A DNA stretch of 64,000 nt from Hymenobacter siberiensis (GCF_018967845.1 NZ_JAHLZZ010000001.1:1240001-1304000); one strand, 5' to 3'. Counted from the stretch's first letter, positions 9,728 through 17,439 are shown. Program-made: numbers and translations. The notes: generated from the sequence alone by a model not told the origin.

Positions 9728-9765
9728 CGTGGCGGGGCCAGCCCGGAGGGCATGGCCCCGCCACG
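9728..9765. terminator. Hairpin in the spacer between precursors B and A
   Basis: CGTGGCGGGGCCA (9728-9740) pairs perfectly with TGGCCCCGCCACG (9753-9765). Related weaker hairpins occupy the other spacers (10000-10038 and 10273-10311). There is no clear T-run. They may limit read-through so that precursors outnumber lanB transcripts, or stabilise processed messages; this role is inference. Confidence 0.6.
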
Positions 9766-9779
9766 AAGGGTTTCCTTAC

Positions 9780-9950
9780 TTACTCAGCCGACTCGATGGC
9801 CTCGGCGGAGTTGGTAACGCAGGAGTTGAACCAGCACGACTGCTCGGCAGCGGCGGCGCCACCTTCGATTTCCTGGAGCTGCTCCTCGCTCAGGTTGGCA
9901 ATGATTTCTTTGCTGAGGTCCAGCTTGTCGGCGAATTGTACCTTTTTCAT
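9780..9950 (-). CDS. Class I lanthipeptide precursor B
   Basis: This 56-residue precursor opens MKKVQFADKLDLSKEIIANL and ends its leader with QEIEGG. The core is AAAAEQSCWFNSC followed by VTNSAEAIESAE: two Cys (core positions 8 and 13), Ser at 7, 12, 17 and 23, and Thr at 15. Its protein sequence is identical to precursors C and D. It is followed by a 13-bp-stem hairpin (9728-9765) in the spacer before precursor A. Confidence 0.95.
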   Translation of the reverse strand: MKKVQFADKLDLSKEIIANLSEEQLQEIEGGAAAAEQSCWFNSCVTNSAEAIESAE

Positions 9951-10051
9951 AACTCGGGTTGGGAATGGGTTGGGAATTGGAAAAAAATGGGAGCCTGGTG
10001 CGTGGCAAAGCCAAGCCGGGGGCGCGGCCCCGCCACGCAGGGTTTCCTTAC

Positions 10052-10222
10052 TTACTCAGCCGACTCGATGGCCTCGGCGGAGTTGGTAACGCAGGAGTTG
10101 AACCAGCACGACTGCTCGGCAGCGGCGGCGCCACCTTCGATTTCCTGGAGCTGCTCCTCGCTCAGGTTGGCAATGATTTCTTTGCTGAGGTCCAGCTTGT
10201 CGGCGAATTGTACCTTTTTCAT
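10052..10222 (-). CDS. Class I lanthipeptide precursor C (identical to B and D)
   Basis: This is the middle copy of three identical 56-residue precursors, about 272 bp from the neighbouring copies. The real start is ATG at 10222; the frame stays open upstream only because the spacer has no stop. Leader, GG site and SCWFNSC core are as in copy B. Confidence 0.95.
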   Translation of the reverse strand: MKKVQFADKLDLSKEIIANLSEEQLQEIEGGAAAAEQSCWFNSCVTNSAEAIESAE

Positions 10223-10324
10223 AGCTTTGGTGTGGGAATGGGTTGGGAATTGGAAAAAAATGGGAGCCTGGTGCGTGGCAAAGCCAAGCCGGGGGCGCGG
10301 CCCCGCCACGCAGGGTTTCCTTAC

Positions 10325-10495
10325 TTACTCAGCCGACTCGATGGCCTCGGCGGAGTTGGTAACGCAGGAGTTGAACCAGCACGACTGCTCGGCAGCGGCG
10401 GCGCCACCTTCGATTTCCTGGAGCTGCTCCTCGCTCAGGTTGGCAATGATTTCTTTGCTGAGGTCCAGCTTGTCGGCGAATTGTACCTTTTTCAT
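10325..10495 (-). CDS. Class I lanthipeptide precursor D (identical to B and C)
   Basis: This is the first gene of the tandem precursor set in transcription order, 56 residues, identical in protein to B and C. The region upstream (10496-10734) is where the operon promoter must lie; it contains a 16-bp perfect palindrome at 10587-10602. No clear TAnnTTTG box could be assigned on this strand. Confidence 0.95.
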   Translation of the reverse strand: MKKVQFADKLDLSKEIIANLSEEQLQEIEGGAAAAEQSCWFNSCVTNSAEAIESAE

Positions 10496-10586
10496 AGCTT
10501 TGGTGTGGGAATGGGTTGGAAATTGGAAAAAACCTGTGAAACCAAGTAACCGGTGTGCTGTTGGTTCGCTAGGCATTTATAGTCCG

Positions 10587-10602
10587 AGTAGTGGCCACTA
10601 CT
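10587..10602. promoter_or_regulatory. Palindrome upstream of the lanthipeptide operon
   Basis: AGTAGTGGCCACTACT is a perfect 16-bp palindrome, with partial symmetry continuing outside it (agtccg on the left, tgggct on the right). It lies about 92 bp upstream of precursor D, in the only sizeable space where the operon promoter can be. It is a candidate operator for an unidentified regulator. Confidence 0.45.
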
Positions 10603-10734
10603 TGGGCTAGGTTGGTGCACCGGCGGCAGGGGCCGTGGCGCTGATTGGCAGGAAAAATGTAAGTCGGATTAATGCGCTAAAGAGCAGGGGATTGAACCGG
10701 GTGATAAGGCCGGTTTTGCCGGTGCCGGCAGCGG

Positions 10735-10890
10735 CTAGTCTTCGGCGTCTTCAATCAATTTATTGTCGGTCAGAAAGTCAAACGTGAGCTCATCATCACC
10801 GCCGCCCATAATCAAGGCCAGCTCGCCTTCACTAAAAGGGTTGAAGTCATAGTTCTCATTGGAGAAGCAGAGGTTATCAGTTCTTTTCAT
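10735..10890 (-). CDS. GG-leader peptide with acidic, Cys-free core
   Basis: This 51-residue ORF starts MKRTDNLCFSNENYDFNPF and continues SEGELALIMGGG, the pattern of a double-glycine leader (SxxELxxIxGG). The predicted core is DDELTFDFLTDNKLIEDAED: strongly acidic, no Cys, only two Thr. It lies in the same orientation upstream of the lanthipeptide precursors. It could be a second substrate of the PCAT exporter, a companion or immunity peptide, or a signal. It cannot form lanthionine by itself. No known family is recognised. Confidence 0.7.
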   Translation of the reverse strand: MKRTDNLCFSNENYDFNPFSEGELALIMGGGDDELTFDFLTDNKLIEDAED

Positions 10891-11667
10891 GACAGTCGAG
10901 TTGGGGTGAAAAAGCAGATGAAACGGATTCCAATAAGACATCTTTTACCCAGCGGAACTCAAATTGACCAGCAGGTAAAACGCGACAATAGGCATGGCTT
11001 TTATCTGATGAGCAGCTTATTAAGAGCGGCTGGTCTTTTGCTACCATTATTGTTGATTCAAAACTAGTGGGAGGTGTTTGCCTAAAAAAAAATACTACAC
11101 CACTAGGCCGATTGGCAGGACTAAACCCCCTATTTCGGGTGTTTCCGCCTTCCCAACGGCTGACTATTTCCACTGCCCGGCTACTACGCCTGATTGATTT
11201 TTGTATTAAATAAAGAATAGATGCTGCCTTGGTGCCCCTTCTTGTCATCAGGAAAGCCCGCCCGGGGCCTGCGAGCCAGGTGCCGGCGACTATCCGGGCC
11301 TCAAACGGGAACCTGCACCTGCTCTATCACCAGCAAAAGGAAGCCCTGAGTGCTGTGGCACCAGCACAGGGGCAGTACTGCGCCAGCCGCGGGGTGGTCA
11401 GCAGCTGCCGGCATAGCAGCAGGTGGATGGCTGGAGAATGCCAGCGCCGGACCAATAAGGTACTTGCAGCTGCGGTAGCAGCGACTGGGAGCGGCTGGTG
11501 CGCCGGGCAGTAGCCGCACTAGTCGCTACTGAACAAAAGGGCATCGCCCGCCTGAGAAACCGGGCTATTTAGGGGCCTGGGCCCCCGGGGCTATACAGCA
11601 CCGGGTAGCGGTAGGCGCTGGCCGGGCCGGGCCGGGCCAGCCTAACCGGACCACTCCGCAATACCGT
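10891..11667. other. Non-coding stretch between the acidic peptide and the histidine kinase
   Basis: There is no convincing gene here. Two open frames (minus strand 10877-11248 and 11301-11519) lack plausible composition and overlap the peptide gene or nothing recognisable. The part around 11060-11100 is AT-rich with an A-run and contains a loose inverted pair CTAGTGG (about 11064) and CCACTAG (about 11099). The space probably carries the promoter of the leftward peptide gene, but no exact box was found. Confidence 0.5.
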
Positions 11668-12681
11668 TTAGAGCGTGATGGTCAACGTGCAGGTGTAGTA
11701 GTCGGGCTCATCTTTCAGCACCAGCTCGTGCCGGTCGGGATATAGTATCTCCAGCCGTTTCCGGGTATTAACCAGGCCAATACCAGTGCTTTTTTCCTTG
11801 GGGCCATGGCGCTTTTTATTATGCGAATAAAAAGCAAGCTGATTTTGAACGGTCTCCAGGCGAATGACGAGCGGATTCGCGGGGTCATCCAATTGCCCGT
11901 GTTTAAAGCAGTTTTCTACAAACGTGATGAGCACGAGTGGCAGAATCATTAAAAACTGAATGTTGCCTACTATTTCGAAATCAATGTTAAGCTTCTTGTT
12001 AAAGCGGAGCTGATTGATAGCAATGTAATTATGGAGGTGTTCTACTTCCTGGGTTAGCATCACCTTCCCGCTGCTGTCTTCGTGTAAGGCATAGCGCATG
12101 GTATCGGCCAATAGCAAAATGCTTTTAGCGGCATTTTCGGAGTGCGGGTACACCTGTGCGTACAGGAAGTTGAGCGAATTGAAAAGAAAGTGCGGGTTAA
12201 TCTGGCTTTTCAGAAAGGCGACATTGGCCTGCATCAGGCTACGTTCGGCGTCCCGCTTCTGCTTTTCCAGCACAATGGCGTTGCGTGCAAACCAATAGCC
12301 GGTACTTATCAATAAGAAGAAAGTGCCTCGATAGACGGACGAAACCCAAAGCTGATGAACCGAATAGGGAAGTTCCGGGATATGGAGCAGCGGGGCCAGA
12401 TACAGGCTTACTGCACTCCGGAAAAAAGCAAACGTGGCCAGCAAGCTCAGTGCTGCTAACGAAAAAAGGAAGTAGCGCTTCCGGTTGTATAGGGCAGGAA
12501 ATAGCAGGTTGCAGCTGGTATAAAACAGCGCGGCATTGAGCAGGTAGTTTACCAGGGCGAAAAGAAAGATAAACTTCGTCGTGCTCGTAATGAGAATAAT
12601 AGATTGTTCATAAATGGCAAAGCCCACCCATGTCGCCAGGTGGGTTAAGAAAGGCCGCATTTTTGGGGAGTCCGTACGCAT
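11668..12681 (-). CDS. LytS/YehU-type sensor histidine kinase
   Basis: This 337-residue protein has four hydrophobic segments in the first 130 residues, a short coiled linker, then a His_kinase domain with the phospho-acceptor His in LKSQINPHFLFNSLN. The ATPase N-box is PLVLITFVENCFKHG and the G-box is GIGLVNTRKRLEILY. Partners are usually LytTR response regulators, but none is next to it or in the window. It lies between the lanthipeptide operon and the second peptide locus, so it may sense a peptide or envelope signal and control either; this is inference from position. ATG start at 12681. Confidence 0.9.
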   Translation of the reverse strand: MRTDSPKMRPFLTHLATWVGFAIYEQSIILITSTTKFIFLFALVNYLLNAALFYTSCNLLFPALYNRKRYFLFSLAALSLLATFAFFRSAVSLYLAPLLHIPELPYSVHQLWVSSVYRGTFFLLISTGYWFARNAIVLEKQKRDAERSLMQANVAFLKSQINPHFLFNSLNFLYAQVYPHSENAAKSILLLADTMRYALHEDSSGKVMLTQEVEHLHNYIAINQLRFNKKLNIDFEIVGNIQFLMILPLVLITFVENCFKHGQLDDPANPLVIRLETVQNQLAFYSHNKKRHGPKEKSTGIGLVNTRKRLEILYPDRHELVLKDEPDYYTCTLTITL

Positions 12682-12974
12682 TTGGTAGTGGTAAGGGGAG
12701 TAATTCGAGCGGCGACAAATTCCGGTTGCAGGGAGGAGTCCGGTTTCAGGAGAAGAAGGCGAAAGAAGAATGCGAATATAAATATAGTTAGCTGCCGAGC
12801 AGGCTCATTAGCTAAGCTTGCTTTCGGCAGGCCAGGTCAGGTCAGCAGGGGGCAACGACAGCCTGGCCATATGATGCGGCTATCCGCTTTTTGCCAGAGC
12901 TACAGCCTGCTGGCAGTGGCCCCAAAGGAGTGGCTTTGGGATTGGTACTGCCAAAAAGGGCGTTGGTGTAAATT
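12682..12974. other. Intergenic space between divergent units
   Basis: This stretch separates the leftward histidine kinase from the rightward small-peptide locus. The open frame 12682-13065 has no recognisable features and overlaps the promoter of the peptide gene, so it is not called. Promoters for both directions are expected here. Confidence 0.5.
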
Positions 12975-12976
12975 TC

Positions 12977-13007
12977 TTGGGTTAGTTAGCAGACAGAAGT
13001 ACGTTTG
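12977..13007 (+). promoter_or_regulatory. Bacteroidota-type promoter of the small Ser/Thr-rich peptide gene
   Basis: TACGTTTG at 13000-13007 matches the -7 consensus TAnnTTTG exactly. TTG at 12977-12979 is 20 bp upstream, the spacing expected for the -33 element. The peptide start is 55 bp downstream of the -7 box. This is the best-formed promoter in the window. Confidence 0.7.
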
Positions 13008-13061
13008 TTCCAAGCAACGCAGACAGCGCTGTGCCGTCCACCACACTTTTCACTATTTCAT

Positions 13062-13217
13062 ATGAAAAACATCGACAACTCCGCCCGCACTGTCAACACT
13101 GCTAAATTTCAATTGAAAAAAGCCGTTATCACGCGCTTCAACAAACCCAATACGAATAGCGCTTTCTATACGTCGACCATCGATACGGTCACCAGTGTCA
13201 TTAACGGCGGTTTCTAA
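13062..13217 (+). CDS. Ser/Thr-rich, Cys-free small peptide; candidate modified-peptide precursor
   Basis: This 51-residue ORF begins MKNIDNSARTVNTAKF, then QLKKAVITRFNKP, which resembles the KLxLxKxTIAxLN leader pattern of Bacteroidota class I lanthipeptides. The last 22 residues (NTNSAFYTSTIDTVTSVINGGF) contain eight Ser/Thr and no Cys. It has a well-formed promoter, a strong hairpin after the stop and a LanC-like gene downstream. A peptide without Cys cannot form lanthionines within itself, so if it is modified the product may only be dehydrated, or may have rings made another way. The peptide role is inference from leader resemblance, size, composition and context. Confidence 0.65.
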   Translation: MKNIDNSARTVNTAKFQLKKAVITRFNKPNTNSAFYTSTIDTVTSVINGGF

Positions 13218-13255
13218 GCAATACGCTTATAAACAATGCTTTGTACCTGGGTAAG

Positions 13256-13295
13256 CCGGCAATTGGGGGAGTATAACAGCTTCCCCAATTGCCGG
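13256..13295 (+). terminator. Strong hairpin after the small-peptide gene
   Basis: CCGGCAATTGGGG (13256-13268) pairs perfectly with CCCCAATTGCCGG (13283-13295), loop of 14 nt. It starts 38 bp after the peptide stop. There is no T-run after it, so it may be a processing or attenuation site that lowers expression of the LanC-like gene relative to the peptide. Confidence 0.65.
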
Positions 13296-13528
13296 TAGTG
13301 GTATAGGCCATTCTATGAGGCCTGCATTGTAAGGCTGGGCAAGTAATTCACTTTTGCTGGACTAGTTAAGAAGGGTAGTAGTTGGTTTGTAATGGTACTA
13401 TTTAAGTGCTGCCGGCTTGATTGTTAGTAAGGTGGCGGAAGCCTGTGCTGCTATTGATTTCCTGATGTGCAGTACATCTGGTGTTTGAGGTTGTGGCCCC
13501 TATCAGCTTAATTAATCGTCGCTTCATT
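13296..13528. other. Leader space before the second LanC-like gene
   Basis: No gene is seen. The stretch is somewhat AT-rich. A clear promoter box was not found, so the downstream gene may be read through from the peptide promoter. Confidence 0.4.
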
Positions 13529-14671
13529 ATGCAGGATATACATGATAAAGCGACCGAAAGCTGGCAGGAAGTGCATCGCATCCTGACGAACCGTGATTGG
13601 ATTAGTGCTTCGCTGCCGGAATTACTAGGTTCGAGTACCTATGCCTTCTGCTTTTATAAAATTTTTGGCCAGAAGCAGGATGCGCTTCTGGCCTGCCATC
13701 TGTTTGAACAGGTAGCGTTACGCCCCGAATGGTATTCGATTAAAGTATGGCCTGCTGAACAGTTAGACTATGCATGCATGGCCGCATGGCTGAATGCCCG
13801 TCTCGTAGTCGAAGGGCTCCAGGTAGACCACGTACTCCTGGCCGAAGTAGACCAGGCGCTGGGAGAGGTTGCAGAGCACGTGATTCAGCATCCAGATACC
13901 TTTAATCGGAGTCGTTTTTTTCGAATACTGCGCTATTTCAGTCTGCGTTTGCCTGGCCAGCAAGCTGCTCATTTTTTGCAGCGACTGTTGGTTTGGTTTT
14001 CGGCTGCGAAGGGCGACTTGCATAAGGTTCCGGTCACGCAAACCCAGGTATCCTTGGGGTTAGATGCTGGCCTGGCCGCCGAGCTGCTGGTGCTCATCCG
14101 TCTCCACGCGTTGGGTCTGCAGAATGAGGGTCTTAAAAACCTCATCGTTAAGGGCATTATTGGGATTTTGGCGCTCAAACGCAACGTTGATTTCCAGGAT
14201 GGAAGGTTTGCGGTATTTCCTTATCAGGTTCATAGTCAGACGGAAGAAACGACTTTTTCGCCCACGCTAAGTTGGCGGCGTGGCGACATTGGCCAATCTT
14301 TGCTGCTATATCAGGCTCATGCGCATTTGCAGGAGCCGGAGCTGGCTAAAATCGCCGAGTTGGTAGGATTAAACACGCTGCTGCGAACAACCATAAAAGA
14401 CACGGGCATAGTTAGTTCGCAGCTATACGATGGCGCGGCTGGAGTTGCGCACTTATACGCCAGGCTCTACCGCCTTAGTGGGCAGGATAAGTACCAAAAA
14501 GGCCAGCGCTATTGGCTGGGCCAAACGCAAAGCTGGTTGCGACAGGAATTATTGACGGGTTATTATCAGCAGCGGGAGAATGAAGTAAAACAAGGTTTGG
14601 TAGGGGTGGCATTGGTAATGCTATCAACCATGACCGACCTGGATTTGGACTGGGAGGCCGCCCTGCTATAA
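13529..14671 (+). CDS. Second LanC-like protein, all zinc ligands apparently lost
   Basis: This 380-residue protein shows LanC-type repeats: VSLGLDAGLAAELLVLIRL where GxxHG is expected, SWRRGDIGQSLLLYQAHAH where WCYG is expected, and QLYDGAAGVAHLYARLYRL where CHGxxG is expected. At each site the ligand is replaced (His to Ala, Cys to Arg, Cys-His to Tyr-Asp), while the glycines and the AGVA helix start are kept. It therefore looks like a folded LanC scaffold without zinc. It follows the Ser/Thr-rich peptide and may bind it. The ATG at 13529 is chosen over a GTG at 13481 because the extension has no recognisable content. LanC-like is likely; function is unknown. Confidence 0.75.
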   Translation: MQDIHDKATESWQEVHRILTNRDWISASLPELLGSSTYAFCFYKIFGQKQDALLACHLFEQVALRPEWYSIKVWPAEQLDYACMAAWLNARLVVEGLQVDHVLLAEVDQALGEVAEHVIQHPDTFNRSRFFRILRYFSLRLPGQQAAHFLQRLLVWFSAAKGDLHKVPVTQTQVSLGLDAGLAAELLVLIRLHALGLQNEGLKNLIVKGIIGILALKRNVDFQDGRFAVFPYQVHSQTEETTFSPTLSWRRGDIGQSLLLYQAHAHLQEPELAKIAELVGLNTLLRTTIKDTGIVSSQLYDGAAGVAHLYARLYRLSGQDKYQKGQRYWLGQTQSWLRQELLTGYYQQRENEVKQGLVGVALVMLSTMTDLDLDWEAALL

Positions 14672-14807
14672 GTGGTTAGGTGTTGAAGACCTGTTTCGCG
14701 CCATGGCCTATCGGTTCGTGGGGCGGAGATTTAAGGATGGAGGTATAGCCCTGGAGATGAGATAATCAATGCACTAAAGAGTAGCGCTGGTACGGCTAAT
14801 ACCGGCG

Positions 14808-16031
14808 CTATAGCTCCCAGGCCGGCCACACGCTGCCCGCCGCAAACACGGCTGGCTCGGGCGGCAGCTCCAGAAACGCCGTAGCCCCCAGCAACCCGGC
14901 CAAATCGCCGGAGCCGCCCATCCGCAGTGGCGTAGCCAGGCGTTGGCCGGCGGCATCGACGGTCAGGCGCACGGGCACGAAATGGGCCAGCTGGGGCTTG
15001 AAATTAATATCGACGGTAAGCACGGCTGGTTGGGGCGCTTCGAATGCGGCGGTAGTTTCGTCTGCACTGGTGGGCTGCTGCACGGCGCGTAGCCAGGGCC
15101 GCACGTAGCGGCAGGCCGTGAGAAACGTGGATACCGGGTTGCCGGGCAGCCCGAATACTACCGGCCCTTCGGCCCGCGCCCCAAACCACATGGGCTTGCC
15201 GGGGCGTTGCTGCACCTCATGAAATATTTCGACCACGCCTAACTCGCGCAGCAGGCCGGGCAGGTGGTCGGCGCGGCCCTTGCTCACGGCCCCGCTCAGC
15301 ACCACAGCATCGAAACCGGACGTGAGGATGTTGGTAAGGCCCGCGCGCAGCTCGTCCACGTTATCGGTGAGGTGAAACAGCGAAACCTCGGCTCCGGTCT
15401 GCGCGAACAGCGCCTGCAGGGCATAGATGTTGGAGCGCCGAATCTGGTGCGGCAGCGGGGTGTCGGCTATGCCCACCAGCTCATCGCCGGTGCTCACCAC
15501 GGCCACGCGGGGGGCACGGGTCACGCGCACTTCGGCCGCGCCTACGGTGGCGGCCACGGCCAGCTCGGCGGGGCCTAGGCGGGTGCCGGGGGGTAGCAGG
15601 GCATCGCCGGTGCGGCGGTCGGCGCCCTGGCGATGAATGTTGGGGCCGGGAGCCTCGGGCGGCGCAATCTGGATGGTAGCGCGGTTGTTTTCGAGCAGAA
15701 TATCCTCGTAGCGAATCACCACATCGGTGCCGACGGGTAGCACGGCGCCGGTCATCACCTCAATGGCCTGCTGCGGATTTTGCAGCGTCTGGGCCGGAGC
15801 CCCGGCGTACTGGGCGTGCGCAATAACAAATTCCGACTGCCCGCCGGCCCAGGTGGCAAGCTGCACCGCAATGCCGTCCATGGCCACCCGGTTGAAGGGC
15901 GGAAAGTCGCGGTCGGCCACAAGGGTTTCGGCCAGCACGCGGCCGGCGGCGTGGGGTAGGGCAATGGTTTCGGGCGGCAACGGGTGGGCAGTGGCCAGCA
16001 CGCGGGCAGAAGCTTCGGTAACGGTGAGCAT
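14808..16031 (-). CDS. moeA: Molybdopterin molybdenumtransferase MoeA
   Basis: This 407-residue protein inserts molybdate into adenylylated molybdopterin in the cytoplasm. Family marks are the N-terminal DFPPFNRVAMDGIAV, VMTGAVLPVGTDVVIRYEDI, the domain with STGDELV, VVLSGAVSKGRADHL and GLPGNPVSTF. Length is normal. It is convergent with nothing and is followed on the same strand by no further gene; its upstream neighbour is the SDR gene in the same orientation. It forms the left end of the molybdenum cofactor cluster. Confidence 0.95.
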   Translation of the reverse strand: MLTVTEASARVLATAHPLPPETIALPHAAGRVLAETLVADRDFPPFNRVAMDGIAVQLATWAGGQSEFVIAHAQYAGAPAQTLQNPQQAIEVMTGAVLPVGTDVVIRYEDILLENNRATIQIAPPEAPGPNIHRQGADRRTGDALLPPGTRLGPAELAVAATVGAAEVRVTRAPRVAVVSTGDELVGIADTPLPHQIRRSNIYALQALFAQTGAEVSLFHLTDNVDELRAGLTNILTSGFDAVVLSGAVSKGRADHLPGLLRELGVVEIFHEVQQRPGKPMWFGARAEGPVVFGLPGNPVSTFLTACRYVRPWLRAVQQPTSADETTAAFEAPQPAVLTVDINFKPQLAHFVPVRLTVDAAGQRLATPLRMGGSGDLAGLLGATAFLELPPEPAVFAAGSVWPAWEL

Positions 16032-16044
16032 GGGGGAGGGGCTT

Positions 16045-16124
16045 GTAGCACATGCCGTAGCTTGTGCAGGGAGGGAATGAGGTAATTAATGCTGCACATT
16101 AGCACAAGCTAAAGCCTATGCTAC
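16045..16124. repeat. Imperfect intergenic inverted repeat (REP-like)
   Basis: GTAGCA (16045-16050) and TAGCTTGTGC (16058-16067) pair with GCACAAGCTA (16102-16111) and TGCTAC (16119-16124). It fills the gap between the SDR gene and moeA. Confidence 0.6.
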
Positions 16125-16130
16125 GGCGGG

Positions 16131-17198
16131 CTAGGGAATCAGTCGGTCGTGGCGCAGCTGGGCAAACAGGTCGAAAAACGAATCCTCCGTGGGTTGGTAC
16201 ACCGTGAAGCCGCGCTTGCGGCTGTTAGCCATGTCGGTCATCACCTCGATGGGCCGGCCCAGGTCCAGGTCGGTATGCCAGGGCGAGGCCAAGCGGCTCA
16301 GGTTGGGCTCGGCCAGATTGTGCTGCGCGGCAATTTCGTGCCAAAGGTCGGCGTCGGCCGCCATCTGGGCTTCCAGCGGTTGCATGCTGCCCCCAAAGCC
16401 CACGGCTTCTACCCCAAACCAGTCGGCCAGCCGGCCCCACAGCCAGCTCCAGCGGAAAACGTCGCCATTCACCACATTATAGGCCTCGTTGCGGGCCGCT
16501 TCGGTAGTGGCGACCCACACCAGCTGTTTGGCAATGACGCGGGCATCGGTCACGTCCGATAATCCTTCCCACTGCGCTTGCGAGCCGGGCCAGCGAAACG
16601 GCCGCCCCGTGGCCTTGCAGATGCTGGCATAAACGGCCAGCGTGGTGCCCAGGTTCATGAGGTTGCCCACCGCCTTGCCGATGATGGTGTGCGGCCGATG
16701 GATGCTCCAGGTGAAGCCATCGCGCGCGGCAGCGGCATATACCTCGTCTTCCTGCGCGTAATAAAAATTGTCGAGCGCCAGCCGGGGCTGGGCCTCGCGC
16801 AGCGGCGTGGGCGGTGGCACGCCCCCGCTCACGTAGGCCTCGAAAGGCCCCAGGTAGTGCTTCAGGCCGGTTACCAGGGCCACGTGCTGTACCGAGTGCT
16901 TCGGGCCCAGCACGGCCAGCAGGTTGCGTACCATGGCGCCGTTCACCCGGATGTTTTCGGCTTCGGTGTCGTTACGCATCCAGGTCGTAATGAATACGTG
17001 CGTGGGCCGCAGGTCGGCCAGGGCAGTTTCGAGGCGGGCGACGTCGAGCAAATCGGCGGCCACGGGCTGCAGGCCCGCAATACGGGTGTTGGGGCGGCGG
17101 GCCAGGCCGTAGGTGGGCCAGTTTGTGGCCAGCAGCTCCTGGGCCAGGTTGCTGCCGATGATGCCGCTGGCACCGACTACTAATGCGGTATTGGTCAT
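16131..17198 (-). CDS. SDR-family reductase of the progesterone 5-beta-reductase (PRISE/VEP1) type
   Basis: This 355-residue NAD(P)-dependent enzyme starts ALVVGASGIIGSNLAQEL, a Rossmann dinucleotide site. The stretch RNDTEAENIRVNGAMVRNLL and GLKHYLGPFEAY match the PRISE family, which reduces activated enones rather than using the usual YxxxK sugar-epimerase chemistry. The ATG at 17198 is chosen because homology begins at MTNTALVVGASG; an upstream in-frame extension has no family match. It lies between moeA (same strand) and divergent moaC, with no clear link to cofactor synthesis. Substrate is unknown. Confidence 0.85.
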   Translation of the reverse strand: MTNTALVVGASGIIGSNLAQELLATNWPTYGLARRPNTRIAGLQPVAADLLDVARLETALADLRPTHVFITTWMRNDTEAENIRVNGAMVRNLLAVLGPKHSVQHVALVTGLKHYLGPFEAYVSGGVPPPTPLREAQPRLALDNFYYAQEDEVYAAAARDGFTWSIHRPHTIIGKAVGNLMNLGTTLAVYASICKATGRPFRWPGSQAQWEGLSDVTDARVIAKQLVWVATTEAARNEAYNVVNGDVFRWSWLWGRLADWFGVEAVGFGGSMQPLEAQMAADADLWHEIAAQHNLAEPNLSRLASPWHTDLDLGRPIEVMTDMANSRKRGFTVYQPTEDSFFDLFAQLRHDRLIP

Positions 17199-17439
17199 GC
17201 AAAAATGGGGATGAAGGCAGGACGGGCGAGGGCCCGGTCTGCCGGATTGGTCCGTCGGCATACGTGTTTTCGCAAAGCCGGACGGGAAAAACTACCGCTC
17301 GCCGGAATAGTTTGCCCTCACAACCGGGGGGCATCGTTGGCTGTTAGCAAATGTGCTCCCGCTGCCTCGCCTGGCCCCGGGGGCTTATTTTGCGCCTGTA
17401 CCGTTCATAACCGCCCGTTTGTCTCCGCCCCACCGTTTT

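Larger units (their letters stand above)
9780..10516 (-). repeat. Tandem direct repeat of precursor gene plus spacer
   Basis: Three units of about 272 bp repeat head to tail (B 9780-10051, C 10052-10324, D from 10325). Coding parts look identical and the spacers nearly so; each ends with the same trailer before TTACTCAGCC. The B unit differs from C and D just before its start (aactcggg versus agctttgg). Precursor A with its spacer is an older, diverged unit. This indicates recent duplication. Confidence 0.9.

Noticed and set aside
9780..10516. The evenly spaced repeats as a CRISPR array
   Set aside because: The units are about 272 bp, contain genes and have no unique spacers; no cas genes are present.
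9624..10610. A 328-residue plus-strand open frame with internal protein repeats
   Set aside because: The repeats are the antisense of the tandem precursor genes; the minus-strand reading has leaders and GG sites.
10877..11248. A 123-residue minus-strand open frame upstream of the acidic peptide
   Set aside because: It overlaps the better-supported GG-leader peptide in another frame and has no recognisable domain.
12682..13065. A 127-residue plus-strand open frame between the kinase and the small-peptide gene
   Set aside because: It covers the well-formed promoter of the peptide gene and has erratic composition (Arg/Cys-rich) with no family match.
13218..13528. A separate riboswitch or attenuator in the space before the second LanC-like gene
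   Set aside because: Only one simple hairpin is visible; no known riboswitch core was found.
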